A DNA stretch of 64,000 nt from UBA11524 sp963642705 (GCA_963642705.1 CAVIHU010000001.1:237781-301780); one strand, 5' to 3'. Counted from the first letter of the stretch, positions 34,086 through 43,366 are shown. The notes: generated from the letters alone by a model not told the origin. Made by a program: numbers and translations.

Positions 34086-35033
34086 ATGAAAAGCGAGTTT
34101 CCCCGCAGGATGGGAAGAAAAATCGTTCGACTGTTTCTGGCTGTGCTGATCGGATGTCTGGCGTTTATCCTGCTGTACCCTGTGCTGTACATGGCCACGA
34201 TCGCCATTCGTCCGTCCTCAGAGCTGTTTAACCCGGCTTCCATCTGGATTCCGCACAGGCTGACGCTGGAAAATTTCACCGAGTGTATCAAGACAATGGA
34301 TTACTGGAACGCACTCGGACGCACGCTGTCCGCCTGCGTGGTCAGCGCGGTTCTGTGCGTGTGCTCCTGTACGCTGGCGGGTTACGGCTTCGCGCGCTGC
34401 CATGTGCCGGGAAAGAAAATTCTGTTTGCCTTTGTAATTCTGTCCATCATGGTGCCGCCGCAGGTAATCATCCTGCCGCAGTACCTGCAAATGAGTTCCT
34501 TTGACTTCTTCGGCATCGGTTCGCTGATCGGGCTGATCACTGGAAAAAAGGCGGCAGTCAACCTGCTGGATACCAATTGGAGCATGTATCTACCCGCACT
34601 CTTCTGCCACGGCATTCGCGGTGGATTGTACATTTATATTTTCCGCCAGTTCTTCAGCGGCATGCCGAAGGAACTGGAGGAGTCGGCATACATTGATGGC
34701 GCGGGCAGTCTTCGCACTTTCCTTCAGGTAATTTTGCCAAACGCTGGCCCTGCACTGGTGACGGTAACGCTGTTTTCCGTGGTATGGTATTGGAACGATT
34801 ACTATTATTCTACCATGTTCTTTTCCACGAAGATGACGGTCTCCTCGGCTCTCCTGCAGCTCAAGAGTCTGCTTTCCGTGCAATATGGCTTTGTGGCCAT
34901 TTCGGATCCCTACACGGTGCTGACGCAGGTGAACGCAGGATGTCTGCTGCTGATTGGACCGCTGATCGTGCTGTTCATCGTGCTGCAGAAGTACTTTGTA
35001 GAAAGCATCGAACGCACGGGTCTGGTTGGCTGA
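34086..35033 (+). CDS. Sugar ABC transporter permease (MalG/UgpE type), pair 2
   Basis: A 315-residue permease with six predicted helices. The EAA loop reads ESAYIDGAGSLRTFLQVILP near residue 200, with Ser at the second position instead of Ala. The start at 34086 follows AGGAGG by seven bases and lies four bases after the stop of its partner. The following two genes encode solute-binding proteins that probably serve this pair. Confidence 0.92.
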   Translation: MKSEFPRRMGRKIVRLFLAVLIGCLAFILLYPVLYMATIAIRPSSELFNPASIWIPHRLTLENFTECIKTMDYWNALGRTLSACVVSAVLCVCSCTLAGYGFARCHVPGKKILFAFVILSIMVPPQVIILPQYLQMSSFDFFGIGSLIGLITGKKAAVNLLDTNWSMYLPALFCHGIRGGLYIYIFRQFFSGMPKELEESAYIDGAGSLRTFLQVILPNAGPALVTVTLFSVVWYWNDYYYSTMFFSTKMTVSSALLQLKSLLSVQYGFVAISDPYTVLTQVNAGCLLLIGPLIVLFIVLQKYFVESIERTGLVG

Positions 35034-35087
35034 TTGGATGGAAGTAAAGGCGCCGTGTGCGTCTGATAAATAGAAAGGAGAACGAAA

Positions 35088-36461
35088 ATGAAGAAAATCG
35101 TGTCCCTGCTGCTGGTACTGTTGCTGGTTATTCCCTGCGCGTTGGCTGAGGAACTGGACTTCAGTGGTGCGGTCGAACAGGAGGAAGTGACCGACGAGCA
35201 GGTGCTGGAGGCCATGTACGGCGCCTATCCGCCCTCCGATCTGCTGAGCCAGACGCTGCCTGAGGACAAGAAAACCGTTACCATTCTGAGCCACTACTCG
35301 CTGGGTGAAACGAAGGAGTACTTCAACAAGCTCTTCGGCGGCGAGATAGTCGAGGTGATCTGCGGCGTATCCGAATATGCCTCCAAGCTGACCAATATGA
35401 TTGCCTCCGGCAACGCGCCCGACCTGGTGGTGTGCGAAAGCAGTACCAACCCCTCCGTGGCGGTGTACGCGAATGCGGGTCTGGTGCAGCCCTTTGATCC
35501 TTACATCGATTACACCGTGCCTGAACTGGCTGGACTGAAGGATACCTACGACGCGGGAATCTGGAACGGCAACCACTACCTGGCGCCCTACACAGACAAG
35601 CCGCTGTACTTCCTGATCTACAATCCCGTGATCTTTGAGGAGTATGGTCTGGAAACGCCATGGGAGCTGTGGGAAAAGGGGCAGTGGACATGGAACGAAT
35701 TTCGCGATCTGGCGCAGCAGCTGAACGTGCAGGATGCAGACGGCTCCTGGCTGACCTTTGGCACGGCGATCCCGCCCTACAGCATCCTGTCAGCCTCAAC
35801 GGGTGTGGATTATCTGACCATGGGCGACGGCACGTTCACCATCAATCTAAATAATCCTTCCATCGTCCGGGCGGAAAACTTCATCAACGATATGATCTTT
35901 AAGGATGACATCATTAAGATCAAAGCCCAGAACGCATGGAAAGCCTACTGGAATCGCGGCAAGCTGGCCATGCAGATTGTGGATTCCTGGATGTTCGAGG
36001 GCGACGGCGATATTTCCAAGGCCGCAAAAAACGGACGGCTTGGCATCGCTCCCCTGCCGCAGGATCCGGAATACAATGTACCGGGTGAATATCATACGTA
36101 CGCGCAGTCTGGCGGCTTCTGCCTGGTAAACGGCGCGAAAAATCCCGAGGGTGCGGCGCTGTTCATTCGCATGCTGCGCTACACGCGTCTGTACGAGGTT
36201 CCCGAAATTGGCGTGGAATATCAGAAGAAACTGAATAGCCTGCATGAGAGTGGCTTTACCAACGAGGTGCTGTTGCAGAAGGTAGCGGCATGGGATACCA
36301 GCAATGCGGTTACGTCCTTCGGTTATGGCATCATGGCGGAGCTTGGCATCTGGGAGTTCATGGGCAACCAGAATAACTGGACGAGCTACGTTGAGACCAT
36401 CCTGCCCAACGTGCAGGAAACCGTGCGCGAGCTGACGGAACCGAACGGAGGAAACGAATAA
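35088..36461 (+). CDS. Extracellular solute-binding protein, copy 1 of a tandem pair
   Basis: A 457-residue family 1 sugar-binding protein. The signal peptide ends CALA-EELDF near residue 20; the Cys there is preceded by Pro and does not make a lipobox. The binding-protein core has YFNKLFGGEIVEVI, NAPDLVVCESSTNPS and SGGFCLVNGAKNPEGAALF. It shares well over half its residues with the next gene. An AAAGGAG precedes the start, 54 bases after permease pair 2. Likely delivers an oligosaccharide to permease pair 2. Confidence 0.9.
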   Translation: MKKIVSLLLVLLLVIPCALAEELDFSGAVEQEEVTDEQVLEAMYGAYPPSDLLSQTLPEDKKTVTILSHYSLGETKEYFNKLFGGEIVEVICGVSEYASKLTNMIASGNAPDLVVCESSTNPSVAVYANAGLVQPFDPYIDYTVPELAGLKDTYDAGIWNGNHYLAPYTDKPLYFLIYNPVIFEEYGLETPWELWEKGQWTWNEFRDLAQQLNVQDADGSWLTFGTAIPPYSILSASTGVDYLTMGDGTFTINLNNPSIVRAENFINDMIFKDDIIKIKAQNAWKAYWNRGKLAMQIVDSWMFEGDGDISKAAKNGRLGIAPLPQDPEYNVPGEYHTYAQSGGFCLVNGAKNPEGAALFIRMLRYTRLYEVPEIGVEYQKKLNSLHESGFTNEVLLQKVAAWDTSNAVTSFGYGIMAELGIWEFMGNQNNWTSYVETILPNVQETVRELTEPNGGNE

Positions 36462-37825
36462 TGATAAAACGCATTCTATCGCTGCTTCTGGCATGCGCAT
36501 TGCTGCTTGCGACAGTTGCTGCCGCAGAGGAACTGGATTTCACCATGGAATCGGAGCAGAATAGCATCAGCGATGAGGAGATCCTGCAAATTCTGTATCA
36601 TTCCAACGAGGAAAGCGACCTGCTCAGCCATCGTCTGGACGAGGAACATAAGACGGTGACCATCCTGACGCACTATTCCTTGAACGCCTACAAGCCTTAT
36701 TTCGAACAGCTGCTGGGTGGCGAAATGGTGCAGATCATCTGCGGCGCACAGGAGTATTCCTCAAAGCTTGCAAACTTGGTAGCTTCAGGTCAGATTCCTG
36801 ACTTGGTTGTATCCGAAAGCTCTACCAATCCAACCTTCGTCACGCTGGCCAATGCCGGACTGGTACAGCCCTTCGATGCGTACATTGATTATAGCGTACC
36901 CGAGCTGGCCGACTTACAGCCTTTCTACGAGGCTGGACTGTGGAACGGACAGCACTACCTTGCGCCCTTTGACAACAAACCCCTGTACTACCTGGTGTAC
37001 AACCCTGCCATCTTTGATGAATATGGTCTGGAAACGCCCTGGGAGCTGTGGGAAAAAGGCGAATGGACGTGGGACGCCTTCCGAGATGCAGCACAGCGAC
37101 TGAACGTGACGGATGGCGATGGCAACTATATCTGCTATGGCACCAGTGCACCCGCCTACGGTGCGTTCAGCGGCGCGACAGGCGTAGATTACATGCAGTT
37201 GGGCGATGGCACATTGACGCTGAACCTGAACGATCCCGACATCACCCGTGCGGAGAACTTCATCAACGATATGCTGTTCAAGGACGACATTATCAAGATT
37301 AAGGCGCAGAACAGTTGGAGCAGTTATTGGACGCGCGGCATGTTGGGTATGCAGATTATCGACTCCTGGATGCTGGACGGCAATGGCGATATTACCTCGG
37401 CGATTCGCGCGGGTCGATGCATGGTCGCTCCCCTGCCGCAGGATCCACAGAATAACGTGCCGGGCGAATATCGCACTTACGCGCAGTCGGGCGGCTTCTG
37501 CCTGGTAAACGGCGCGCAGAATCCGGAGGGCGCGTCGATGTTCATTCGCATGCTTGCCTATGTGAATCGCTACTTCGTATCGCTGGATGGCGAAACGGAG
37601 CAGGAGGCGCTGGCGAAGAAGCATGAAGCCGGTGAAACCAATCAGTTCTTGTACCAGCGGCATGTGTCCCGGGACATCAGCCACGCTACGGTCTCCTTCG
37701 GTTACGCGTTCATGGCGCAGCATGGTATCTGGAGCTTCATGGTACAGCAGAACAACTGGACTAGCTTCGTAGAATCTATTTTTCCCAAGGCACAGGAAAG
37801 CATCCGCGAGATGCTGGGAGAGTAA
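36461..37825 (+). CDS. Extracellular solute-binding protein, copy 2 of a tandem pair
   Basis: A 454-residue paralogue of the preceding gene, overlapping it by one base (TAATG). The same blocks recur, including ETPWELWEKGEWTW, KIKAQNSW and SGGFCLVNGAQNPEGASMF. The signal peptide appears to end VAA-AEEL near residue 22. A Cys at residue 12 is too early to be a credible lipobox. Divergence is spread over the whole length, including residues around the presumed sugar pocket, so the two copies may bind related but different oligosaccharides. Confidence 0.9.
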   Translation: MIKRILSLLLACALLLATVAAAEELDFTMESEQNSISDEEILQILYHSNEESDLLSHRLDEEHKTVTILTHYSLNAYKPYFEQLLGGEMVQIICGAQEYSSKLANLVASGQIPDLVVSESSTNPTFVTLANAGLVQPFDAYIDYSVPELADLQPFYEAGLWNGQHYLAPFDNKPLYYLVYNPAIFDEYGLETPWELWEKGEWTWDAFRDAAQRLNVTDGDGNYICYGTSAPAYGAFSGATGVDYMQLGDGTLTLNLNDPDITRAENFINDMLFKDDIIKIKAQNSWSSYWTRGMLGMQIIDSWMLDGNGDITSAIRAGRCMVAPLPQDPQNNVPGEYRTYAQSGGFCLVNGAQNPEGASMFIRMLAYVNRYFVSLDGETEQEALAKKHEAGETNQFLYQRHVSRDISHATVSFGYAFMAQHGIWSFMVQQNNWTSFVESIFPKAQESIREMLGE

Positions 37826-37828
37826 GCC

Positions 37829-39634
37829 GTGCGCTGGTTAAAAGACTTTTTGCCGGCGGTGCTGTTTTTTGTCGCGTTGGCGGCAAAGGCCGATTCGGTG
37901 ATTTACGACGTTGCGCTTTCTTCTGACAGCGTGGGGCAGTATCAATGCTTAGAAATCACGTTCCAGACAACGCTGGAATTTGAAAATCCCTTTGATCCGG
38001 ACGAAATCGACCTTCGAGCGGTGTTCTATACGCCGTCTGGCTGTACCGTTGAATACCCTGCGTTTTATCAACGTCCAGGAAGAACGCCGGGCGAGGATTT
38101 CGTGCCGCAACGCAATCAGCAGGACTACGACTTTGATTATGCGACGGATCGCTATGTTTTCATTCCAGCAGAAGGCGATCGCTGGGTCGTGCGCTTCTCG
38201 TGGCAGGAGGTCGGGCAGTACAGCTTTTCCATTCTGGTGAAAACGCGGAATGGAAGCTGGACGCTACCCTGCGGCAGCTTTTCTGTGACGCCCTCGGACG
38301 AGCCCGGACCGATTGCGCAAAGCCAAAAAAATCCGGCCTATCTGTGCTATCGAGACAGCGGCGAGCAGTTCATCCCGCTGGGCATGAACGCGGCGCAGTT
38401 CTACGATACCTACGGTTATAACCGCATCCTGACTGCCATTGCCGAAAACGGCGGCAATTATGCCCGGGTATGGAGCGGCACGGACAGCGGCTATAATAGC
38501 CTGTGCATCGAAAACTGGAACTATGGTCCCGGTCTGTATAATCTGGATATGGTTGCTGCGCTGGATCAGGTGATGTACGATGCGCGGGAAAAAGACGTGC
38601 GCATCCAGTTGTGCTTCGACAGCTTCAGTGCGCTAAGTACCAGCACGCAGTTCTACGGCCAGTTCCAGACGTGCAGCGTGTATAATCAGGTTTTCGGCGG
38701 GTTCATTCGCCAGCCGCAGGAATTCTGGAGCAGTGAAGGATGCAAAAAAGATTATAAAGCGCGCCTGCGATACATCATGGCCTGCTGCGGCTGGGATACC
38801 AACATTGCCGCATGGGAGCTGATGAACGAAATCAACGGCACTACCGGCTTTGACGGAGCACAGCAAGACGCCGCTGCGTGGTGTGTGGAGATGCGCGAGT
38901 ATCTGCTGCAAATCGATCCGTATCAGCGCGTTGTGGGAATAAGCTTTGCGGATGGCGATAAGCTGGAGCGCTATGCGACATTCCTGAAGGAATGTAAGCT
39001 GGATTATATTCAGGGACACCACTACGATGCGGGCGACGTGGCGGGCACCATGCAGTTGCTGACCGTGAAAGCAAAGGCATACGGCGACCTTGTGCTGATT
39101 GGAGAGTTTGGACTCAGCCCAGATAAGCAGGGCAAGGATCCGACGCATCAGTACGTTCACATTGCCATGTGGTCAGGGCTAATGAGCGGCGCATCGAACG
39201 TACCTTTGTACTGGTATGCAGACGAACTTGTGAACAGCGGTGACCAAACTTGTCTTCGTCCGCTGCGCACGTTCATCAACGCGTTCGATTTTTTGCGCGA
39301 ATCAATGGTGAACGCCGTATTCAGCGCAAGCTCCGGGCTGAAGGTCAAAGGGATCACGGCTCGAAACGGCACGCAAGCCGTACTGTATGTGTACAACGAG
39401 GCGTATCGCTGGGCGGCAGCCAATCCAACGCCAGTGAAAAACGCACACGTTACGCTGAAAAAACTGGCTCCTGGTTTCTATACCATTACCCTGTGGGATA
39501 CATTTACCGGCGAAATTCTGGAAACGCGGCAGGCACAGGTCGCCGCGAACGAAATGCTGGACATTTATTTCGATACTGTTGCGCGCGATGTTGCGGTTAT
39601 GGTGCAGGACGAACACCGCACGCAAGGTAAATAA
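37829..39634 (+). CDS. Secreted GH5-like glycosidase with DUF5060-type N-domain
   Basis: A 601-residue exported enzyme: signal peptide (to about residue 22), an N-terminal beta-sandwich of DUF5060 type (about 25-150, FYTPSGCTVEYPAFY), then a clan GH-A TIM barrel (about 170-500). The catalytic acid is probably the Glu of AAWELMNEING near residue 335 and the nucleophile the Glu of LIGEFGLSPD near 430. A short C-terminal beta-domain follows. Start is GTG at 37829, with GGGAGAG upstream and only three bases after the binding-protein stop. Substrate is not evident; a beta-mannan or mixed beta-glycan would fit the GH130 gene downstream. Confidence 0.82.
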   Translation: MRWLKDFLPAVLFFVALAAKADSVIYDVALSSDSVGQYQCLEITFQTTLEFENPFDPDEIDLRAVFYTPSGCTVEYPAFYQRPGRTPGEDFVPQRNQQDYDFDYATDRYVFIPAEGDRWVVRFSWQEVGQYSFSILVKTRNGSWTLPCGSFSVTPSDEPGPIAQSQKNPAYLCYRDSGEQFIPLGMNAAQFYDTYGYNRILTAIAENGGNYARVWSGTDSGYNSLCIENWNYGPGLYNLDMVAALDQVMYDAREKDVRIQLCFDSFSALSTSTQFYGQFQTCSVYNQVFGGFIRQPQEFWSSEGCKKDYKARLRYIMACCGWDTNIAAWELMNEINGTTGFDGAQQDAAAWCVEMREYLLQIDPYQRVVGISFADGDKLERYATFLKECKLDYIQGHHYDAGDVAGTMQLLTVKAKAYGDLVLIGEFGLSPDKQGKDPTHQYVHIAMWSGLMSGASNVPLYWYADELVNSGDQTCLRPLRTFINAFDFLRESMVNAVFSASSGLKVKGITARNGTQAVLYVYNEAYRWAAANPTPVKNAHVTLKKLAPGFYTITLWDTFTGEILETRQAQVAANEMLDIYFDTVARDVAVMVQDEHRTQGK

Positions 39635-39648
39635 AGGAGGAAAATACA

Positions 39649-40371
39649 ATGAAGAAACTGCTTTCCCTGGTGCTGACTCTGGTGCTGTTGTGCTGCTGCG
39701 TTCCTGTGATGGCGGAAGCAGCGACTCCCGAAAACCTGCTGGCGAACCCCGGTTTCGAAACCGGCGATTTCTCCGGCAAGTGGCTCAACTACTATCACTA
39801 CGACCAGATTGAGGAAAATACTCTGTACGCCGAAATCGTTGAAGACGCGCATGATGGCAAGTATGCTGCGAAGATCAAGTCCGCCGTGTTGACGGATGGT
39901 CAGCCCGAGAGCGAAGGCTGGCTGTCTGCGCTGGGCATTGAAGCGACCGATGCCGTCACTGCCGCAGGCAATGGCGAATATTTCTTCAAGGCCTTCGTCA
40001 AGTTGGCCGAAGAAGGCAAGATGGGTTCTTGCGATGCGTGGCTGTACTTCTATGAGCAGGGTCGCGAGGACAATAAGTACTCCCCCATCCAGGTATGGAA
40101 GTTGGAGAGTAACACCCCCGTGGACAGCGGCGCGTGGACTGAGGTTGGTCTGGACGAGGAAGGAAACGACAAGTCCTTCCAGCTGTGGTACAACAACGGC
40201 GTTGACCGCGATGGCAAGGCTCCCACGGAGGAGGCCGGCTCCCGTCTGATCCGCACGGACGATTTCAAATATACCCATGTGATCCTGTGGATTACTTGCG
40301 GTCTGGATGGCGCTGCCGCCATGACCTATGAACTGGACGATGCGCAGCTGTTCTGCGTGAAAGCCGAGTAA
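39649..40371 (+). CDS. Secreted carbohydrate-binding-module-like protein
   Basis: A 240-residue secreted beta-sandwich protein. The signal peptide ends near VMAEA (residue 25), and the mature chain starts with the CBM4/9-like NLLANPGFETGDFSG block. Strands with conserved Trp/Tyr pairs (WLYFYEQG, QLWYNNG) and a C-terminal TYELDDAQLF strand fit a jelly-roll glycan binder. No catalytic domain is attached, so it is probably a free CBM acting with the GH5-like enzyme encoded 14 bases upstream. AGGAGG precedes the ATG. Confidence 0.75.
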   Translation: MKKLLSLVLTLVLLCCCVPVMAEAATPENLLANPGFETGDFSGKWLNYYHYDQIEENTLYAEIVEDAHDGKYAAKIKSAVLTDGQPESEGWLSALGIEATDAVTAAGNGEYFFKAFVKLAEEGKMGSCDAWLYFYEQGREDNKYSPIQVWKLESNTPVDSGAWTEVGLDEEGNDKSFQLWYNNGVDRDGKAPTEEAGSRLIRTDDFKYTHVILWITCGLDGAAAMTYELDDAQLFCVKAE

Positions 40372-40413
40372 TTTCCAAACCCCAAATACATTAAAAACTG
40401 CACCGTTTGGCAT

Positions 40414-40444
40414 GACCGTGCCGCCCCGATGGGGCGGCATGGTC
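40414..40444 (+). promoter_or_regulatory. Very stable hairpin between extracellular and cytoplasmic genes
   Basis: GACCgTGCCGCCCC pairs with GGGGCGGCAtGGTC across a three-base loop, giving a GC-rich stem of about 13 base pairs with one mismatch. No U tract follows, so it is more likely a processing or stability element, or a leaky terminator. It separates the exported-protein genes from the cytoplasmic GH130 gene and could set their ratio. Confidence 0.55.
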
Positions 40445-40488
40445 GGCCGCCGTAGAAACGTCTTAATTGCGAAAGCGAGGAAGAAGCC

Positions 40489-41409
40489 ATGAGCGAAAGA
40501 CTGCTGAAAAAATATGAAAACAATCCCGTGATGTGCCCTGCCATGATGCCCACGCCCGTTCTGTATACCTTTAACCCCGGCGCAGCCGAATGCAACGGCG
40601 AGACCATCCTGATGATGGACTGCACTACGCTGGACGATATTCATCGCTTCTGGATCGCTCGCAGTAAGGACGGCGTTCATTTCACCCCCGATCCTGCTCC
40701 CGCCCCGTGGCCCGCGCCCGATCCCACCCATCCCGAGCTATGCACCTACGATCCCCGTATTACCAAAATCGACGACACCTATTATCTGCTGTACGCTAGC
40801 GACTTGAATCAGAACAACGCCCGCGTCGGCATTGTGAAAACAAAGGATTTTTCGACCTTTGAACGCGTAGCCATTGCCAGCGAACTGGGCAACCGCAATG
40901 GCTGCCTGTTTCCGGAAAAATTCAACGGGCTGTACGCGCGCTTTGACCGTCCCTTCGGCAACGAGCTGGATCCCTGCTTCATGTGGATCAGCTATTCTCC
41001 CGATCTGGTGTTTTGGGGCAAAAGCCATCCCGTCATGTACCATGGCAAGCCATTCCAGGACGGATATAAGATGGGCGCGGGTGCCGTGCCAATTCGCACC
41101 GAAAAGGGATGGCTGGAAATATATCACACCGTATCGCAAACCTGCAATGGGTTTATTTATCGCCTGAAAGCATGCCTGCTCAAACTGGATGATCCAGGCG
41201 AGGTGATCGGCTACACGAAGGATTTCATCCTCTGGCCGGAATATGATTATGAGATGAAGGGTCGCGTGATGAACGTGGTGTTTACCTGCAACGCGCTGCC
41301 GCAAAAGGACGGCACCGTGCGGATTTATTACGGCGCGGCGGATACCAACATCGGTCTGGCAACAGGCAGCATTGACGAGTTGGTTGCCGCATGCCTGAAA
41401 AATGAATGA
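40489..41409 (+). CDS. GH130 family beta-mannoside phosphorylase/hydrolase
   Basis: A 306-residue five-bladed beta-propeller enzyme of GH130. Motifs include NPVMCPA at the start, YDPRITKIDDTYYLLYA near residue 85, the phosphate/sugar-site block GNRNGCLFPEKFNG near 135, and VRIYYGAADTNIGLA near the C-terminus. No signal peptide, so it is cytoplasmic. Most GH130 enzymes phosphorolyse beta-linked mannosides (beta-1,4 or beta-1,2) and release alpha-mannose 1-phosphate, which makes a beta-mannosyl oligosaccharide the best guess for the locus substrate. The exact linkage cannot be read here. GAGG lies upstream of the ATG. Confidence 0.88.
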   Translation: MSERLLKKYENNPVMCPAMMPTPVLYTFNPGAAECNGETILMMDCTTLDDIHRFWIARSKDGVHFTPDPAPAPWPAPDPTHPELCTYDPRITKIDDTYYLLYASDLNQNNARVGIVKTKDFSTFERVAIASELGNRNGCLFPEKFNGLYARFDRPFGNELDPCFMWISYSPDLVFWGKSHPVMYHGKPFQDGYKMGAGAVPIRTEKGWLEIYHTVSQTCNGFIYRLKACLLKLDDPGEVIGYTKDFILWPEYDYEMKGRVMNVVFTCNALPQKDGTVRIYYGAADTNIGLATGSIDELVAACLKNE

Positions 41410-41428
41410 TTAAAGGATGAAAAACGTG

Positions 41429-42988
41429 ATGCGTCTGTCGTTTGATCTGCGCAAAAAAAGAAACCAAATCAGCAACATTGCCAAGGTCCTGTGCATCTGG
41501 GATTTTAACACCTTTGACGATCAGGGGGTCTTTGGCCGTATGCCGAAGGGGTGGTTTAAGGCGCAGAATCCTTTCCTGGAATATGTAATTCTGATGACCT
41601 TCACCGGCGGCGCAGGACGCGGCGAATGGGTGTCGCTGGATGCAGACGGTAAGCCGGTTTATGATTTTTCAACGCCGTTGCGGGTTCTTCAAAACGTGCT
41701 GCGGCAGGGCTTGCGCCCCATTATCGTCCTGGGCAATGTGCCCTATGCACTCTCGCAAAGGCAGTTTTGCGAGTATGACAGCTACGAGTGGGGCAATCGC
41801 TGTGCGCCGGATGATTACGCAGTGTATTTTGATTATATCCGTGCCTTCGGCCGCATGATCCGTGAGCATTTTACGGCTTCCGAGTATCGGTACTGGGCAT
41901 TCCGCGTAGGCACTGAGCCGGACAATCCGCACTGGTGGACGCCAGGCGAGGTGGAATACTGCAAGCTGTACGATTATACCGTTGCGGCTCTGGAGGAAGC
42001 GTTGGGCTGCGAGAACATCACGGTATTTTCGGGAAACCTCAGCGTTTATCGGGAATTCATCGGCTTTTATCGCCACTGTGATCATGAGGCAAACTACGCA
42101 ACGGGTAAAATTGGCACGCGTAATGATGCGATTTCCATCAGCCATTATAACGATCTGAAGGACGATAGCTGCGAGTTTACGCATCTGCGGGGTATTTTGA
42201 AAGAAACCCGGGAGCTGATTGGTAGCGCATGCCCGGGCAAGTTCAAGTCCATCAACGTGGGCGAAGGTCAGTTTATTCAGGATGGCAGCGTGCCGCCCTT
42301 CCGGCTGGCGATGGGACAGGACCTGACCTCCTACGCAGCTTCATGGACGGCGCACATGTTTGACGCTCTGACCGAAGCCGAACTGGATTATTTTGCCAAC
42401 TGGACGTATTACTGCGATTGCTTCCAGACGGACGAGCCGATGCTGCGTGTGCCTGCCTGGTATGCAGCGGATTTTATGGGCAGAATGGCGGGCGGATATC
42501 GCGTTTCCGCCATGCTTGACGGCACATCGCAACAGGGCAACACTGTGGGCGGTTTCCTGTCCGTACCGGCGGATGACAAAGGCGTCGTGCGCGGCATGGT
42601 CTATAATCATTGCCTTTCGCGTGAAAACCATGCGGAGCAGATTTCTGTGCAGATGCTTGGCTTATCCAAGGATCAGCGCTATGCCTGCCGCGCCTGGGTG
42701 ATTGATGCGGAGCACTCCGGCTTTGCCGCCGACTGGCTGGAAAAATCCAAGAGTATTCGCCGCATTCGACGCGATGTGGACATTGACGCGGTAGGCTCGA
42801 TTTATGACAGCGAAGTTTTCTCCATCCTGGAAGAGAAGGATCAAAAATACTGGCTTGCATGCAAGCGGGTCTATTGCGAATTTCAGCACCTGGAGCCGGC
42901 TGACGTTGTCTGGAATGATCAAACCGGCCAACTGGATTACCATTTGGGCGGTCATGGCGTTTTGCTGATTGAATGGACGCCGGTTTGA
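41429..42988 (+). CDS. GH39-like cytoplasmic glycosidase
   Basis: A 519-residue protein without signal peptide, built as a TIM barrel (about residues 1-340) plus C-terminal beta-sandwich. FRVGTEPDNPHWW near residue 155 looks like the GH39 acid/base strand (NEP-type), and INVGEGQF near 275 like the nucleophile strand. This places it in clan GH-A near GH39 (beta-xylosidase, alpha-L-iduronidase), but assignment to a numbered family is tentative. Start is uncertain: ATG at 41429 has AAAGGA ten bases upstream, and an ATG at 41417 is also in frame. It lies 19 bases after the GH130 gene. Confidence 0.7.
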   Translation: MRLSFDLRKKRNQISNIAKVLCIWDFNTFDDQGVFGRMPKGWFKAQNPFLEYVILMTFTGGAGRGEWVSLDADGKPVYDFSTPLRVLQNVLRQGLRPIIVLGNVPYALSQRQFCEYDSYEWGNRCAPDDYAVYFDYIRAFGRMIREHFTASEYRYWAFRVGTEPDNPHWWTPGEVEYCKLYDYTVAALEEALGCENITVFSGNLSVYREFIGFYRHCDHEANYATGKIGTRNDAISISHYNDLKDDSCEFTHLRGILKETRELIGSACPGKFKSINVGEGQFIQDGSVPPFRLAMGQDLTSYAASWTAHMFDALTEAELDYFANWTYYCDCFQTDEPMLRVPAWYAADFMGRMAGGYRVSAMLDGTSQQGNTVGGFLSVPADDKGVVRGMVYNHCLSRENHAEQISVQMLGLSKDQRYACRAWVIDAEHSGFAADWLEKSKSIRRIRRDVDIDAVGSIYDSEVFSILEEKDQKYWLACKRVYCEFQHLEPADVVWNDQTGQLDYHLGGHGVLLIEWTPV

Positions 42989-43000
42989 GAGGAGAACAGC

Positions 43001-43366
43001 ATGAATTACGGAAAAACGCAGTGGTTTATCCCGGACGGCTACATGGCCGATACGGTCAGCGGCGCGTATGTCAGCCATGAGGCCGTATGCGTTCTGAACA
43101 TGACAAACCAGGAAGCTCGCCTGGACATCACGGTTTACTTTGAGGACGAAGCGCCGTTGACAGGCCTGACTGCCTGTTGTCCGCCGCGACGAACAAATCA
43201 TGTCCGGTTGGATCAAATCTATACCCCGGACGGGAAGTGCATTCCGCGCAATAGGCCCTATGCGGTATACGTTCACTCCTCCTGCCCGGTGATTATCCAA
43301 TATAGCCGCATGGATGTTTCGCAGCCCTCTATGGCGCTGATGACCAGCATTCCCTACGGTGTGTGA
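43001..43366 (+). CDS. ASRT-family (sensory rhodopsin transducer-like) protein
   Basis: A 121-residue single-domain protein matching the Anabaena sensory rhodopsin transducer family. The diagnostic W-I-PDG near residue 8, SHEAVCVLN near 25, ITVYFEDEAP near 43 and the late PVIIQYSRMD strand are present. Homologues without any rhodopsin partner occur in Firmicutes and Thermotoga, often among sugar-metabolism genes, and form small beta-sandwich tetramers. No rhodopsin is encoded here, so the likely role is binding or sensing a small sugar-related ligand (inference). AGAGGAG precedes the start, 12 bases after the GH39-like gene. Confidence 0.85.
   Translation: MNYGKTQWFIPDGYMADTVSGAYVSHEAVCVLNMTNQEARLDITVYFEDEAPLTGLTACCPPRRTNHVRLDQIYTPDGKCIPRNRPYAVYVHSSCPVIIQYSRMDVSQPSMALMTSIPYGV

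Noticed and set aside
36461..36540. Lipobox LLAC in the second tandem binding protein
   Set aside because: The Cys would fall at residue 12, giving a signal peptide too short for lipoprotein processing. A normal cleavage site (VAA-AEEL) follows about ten residues later.
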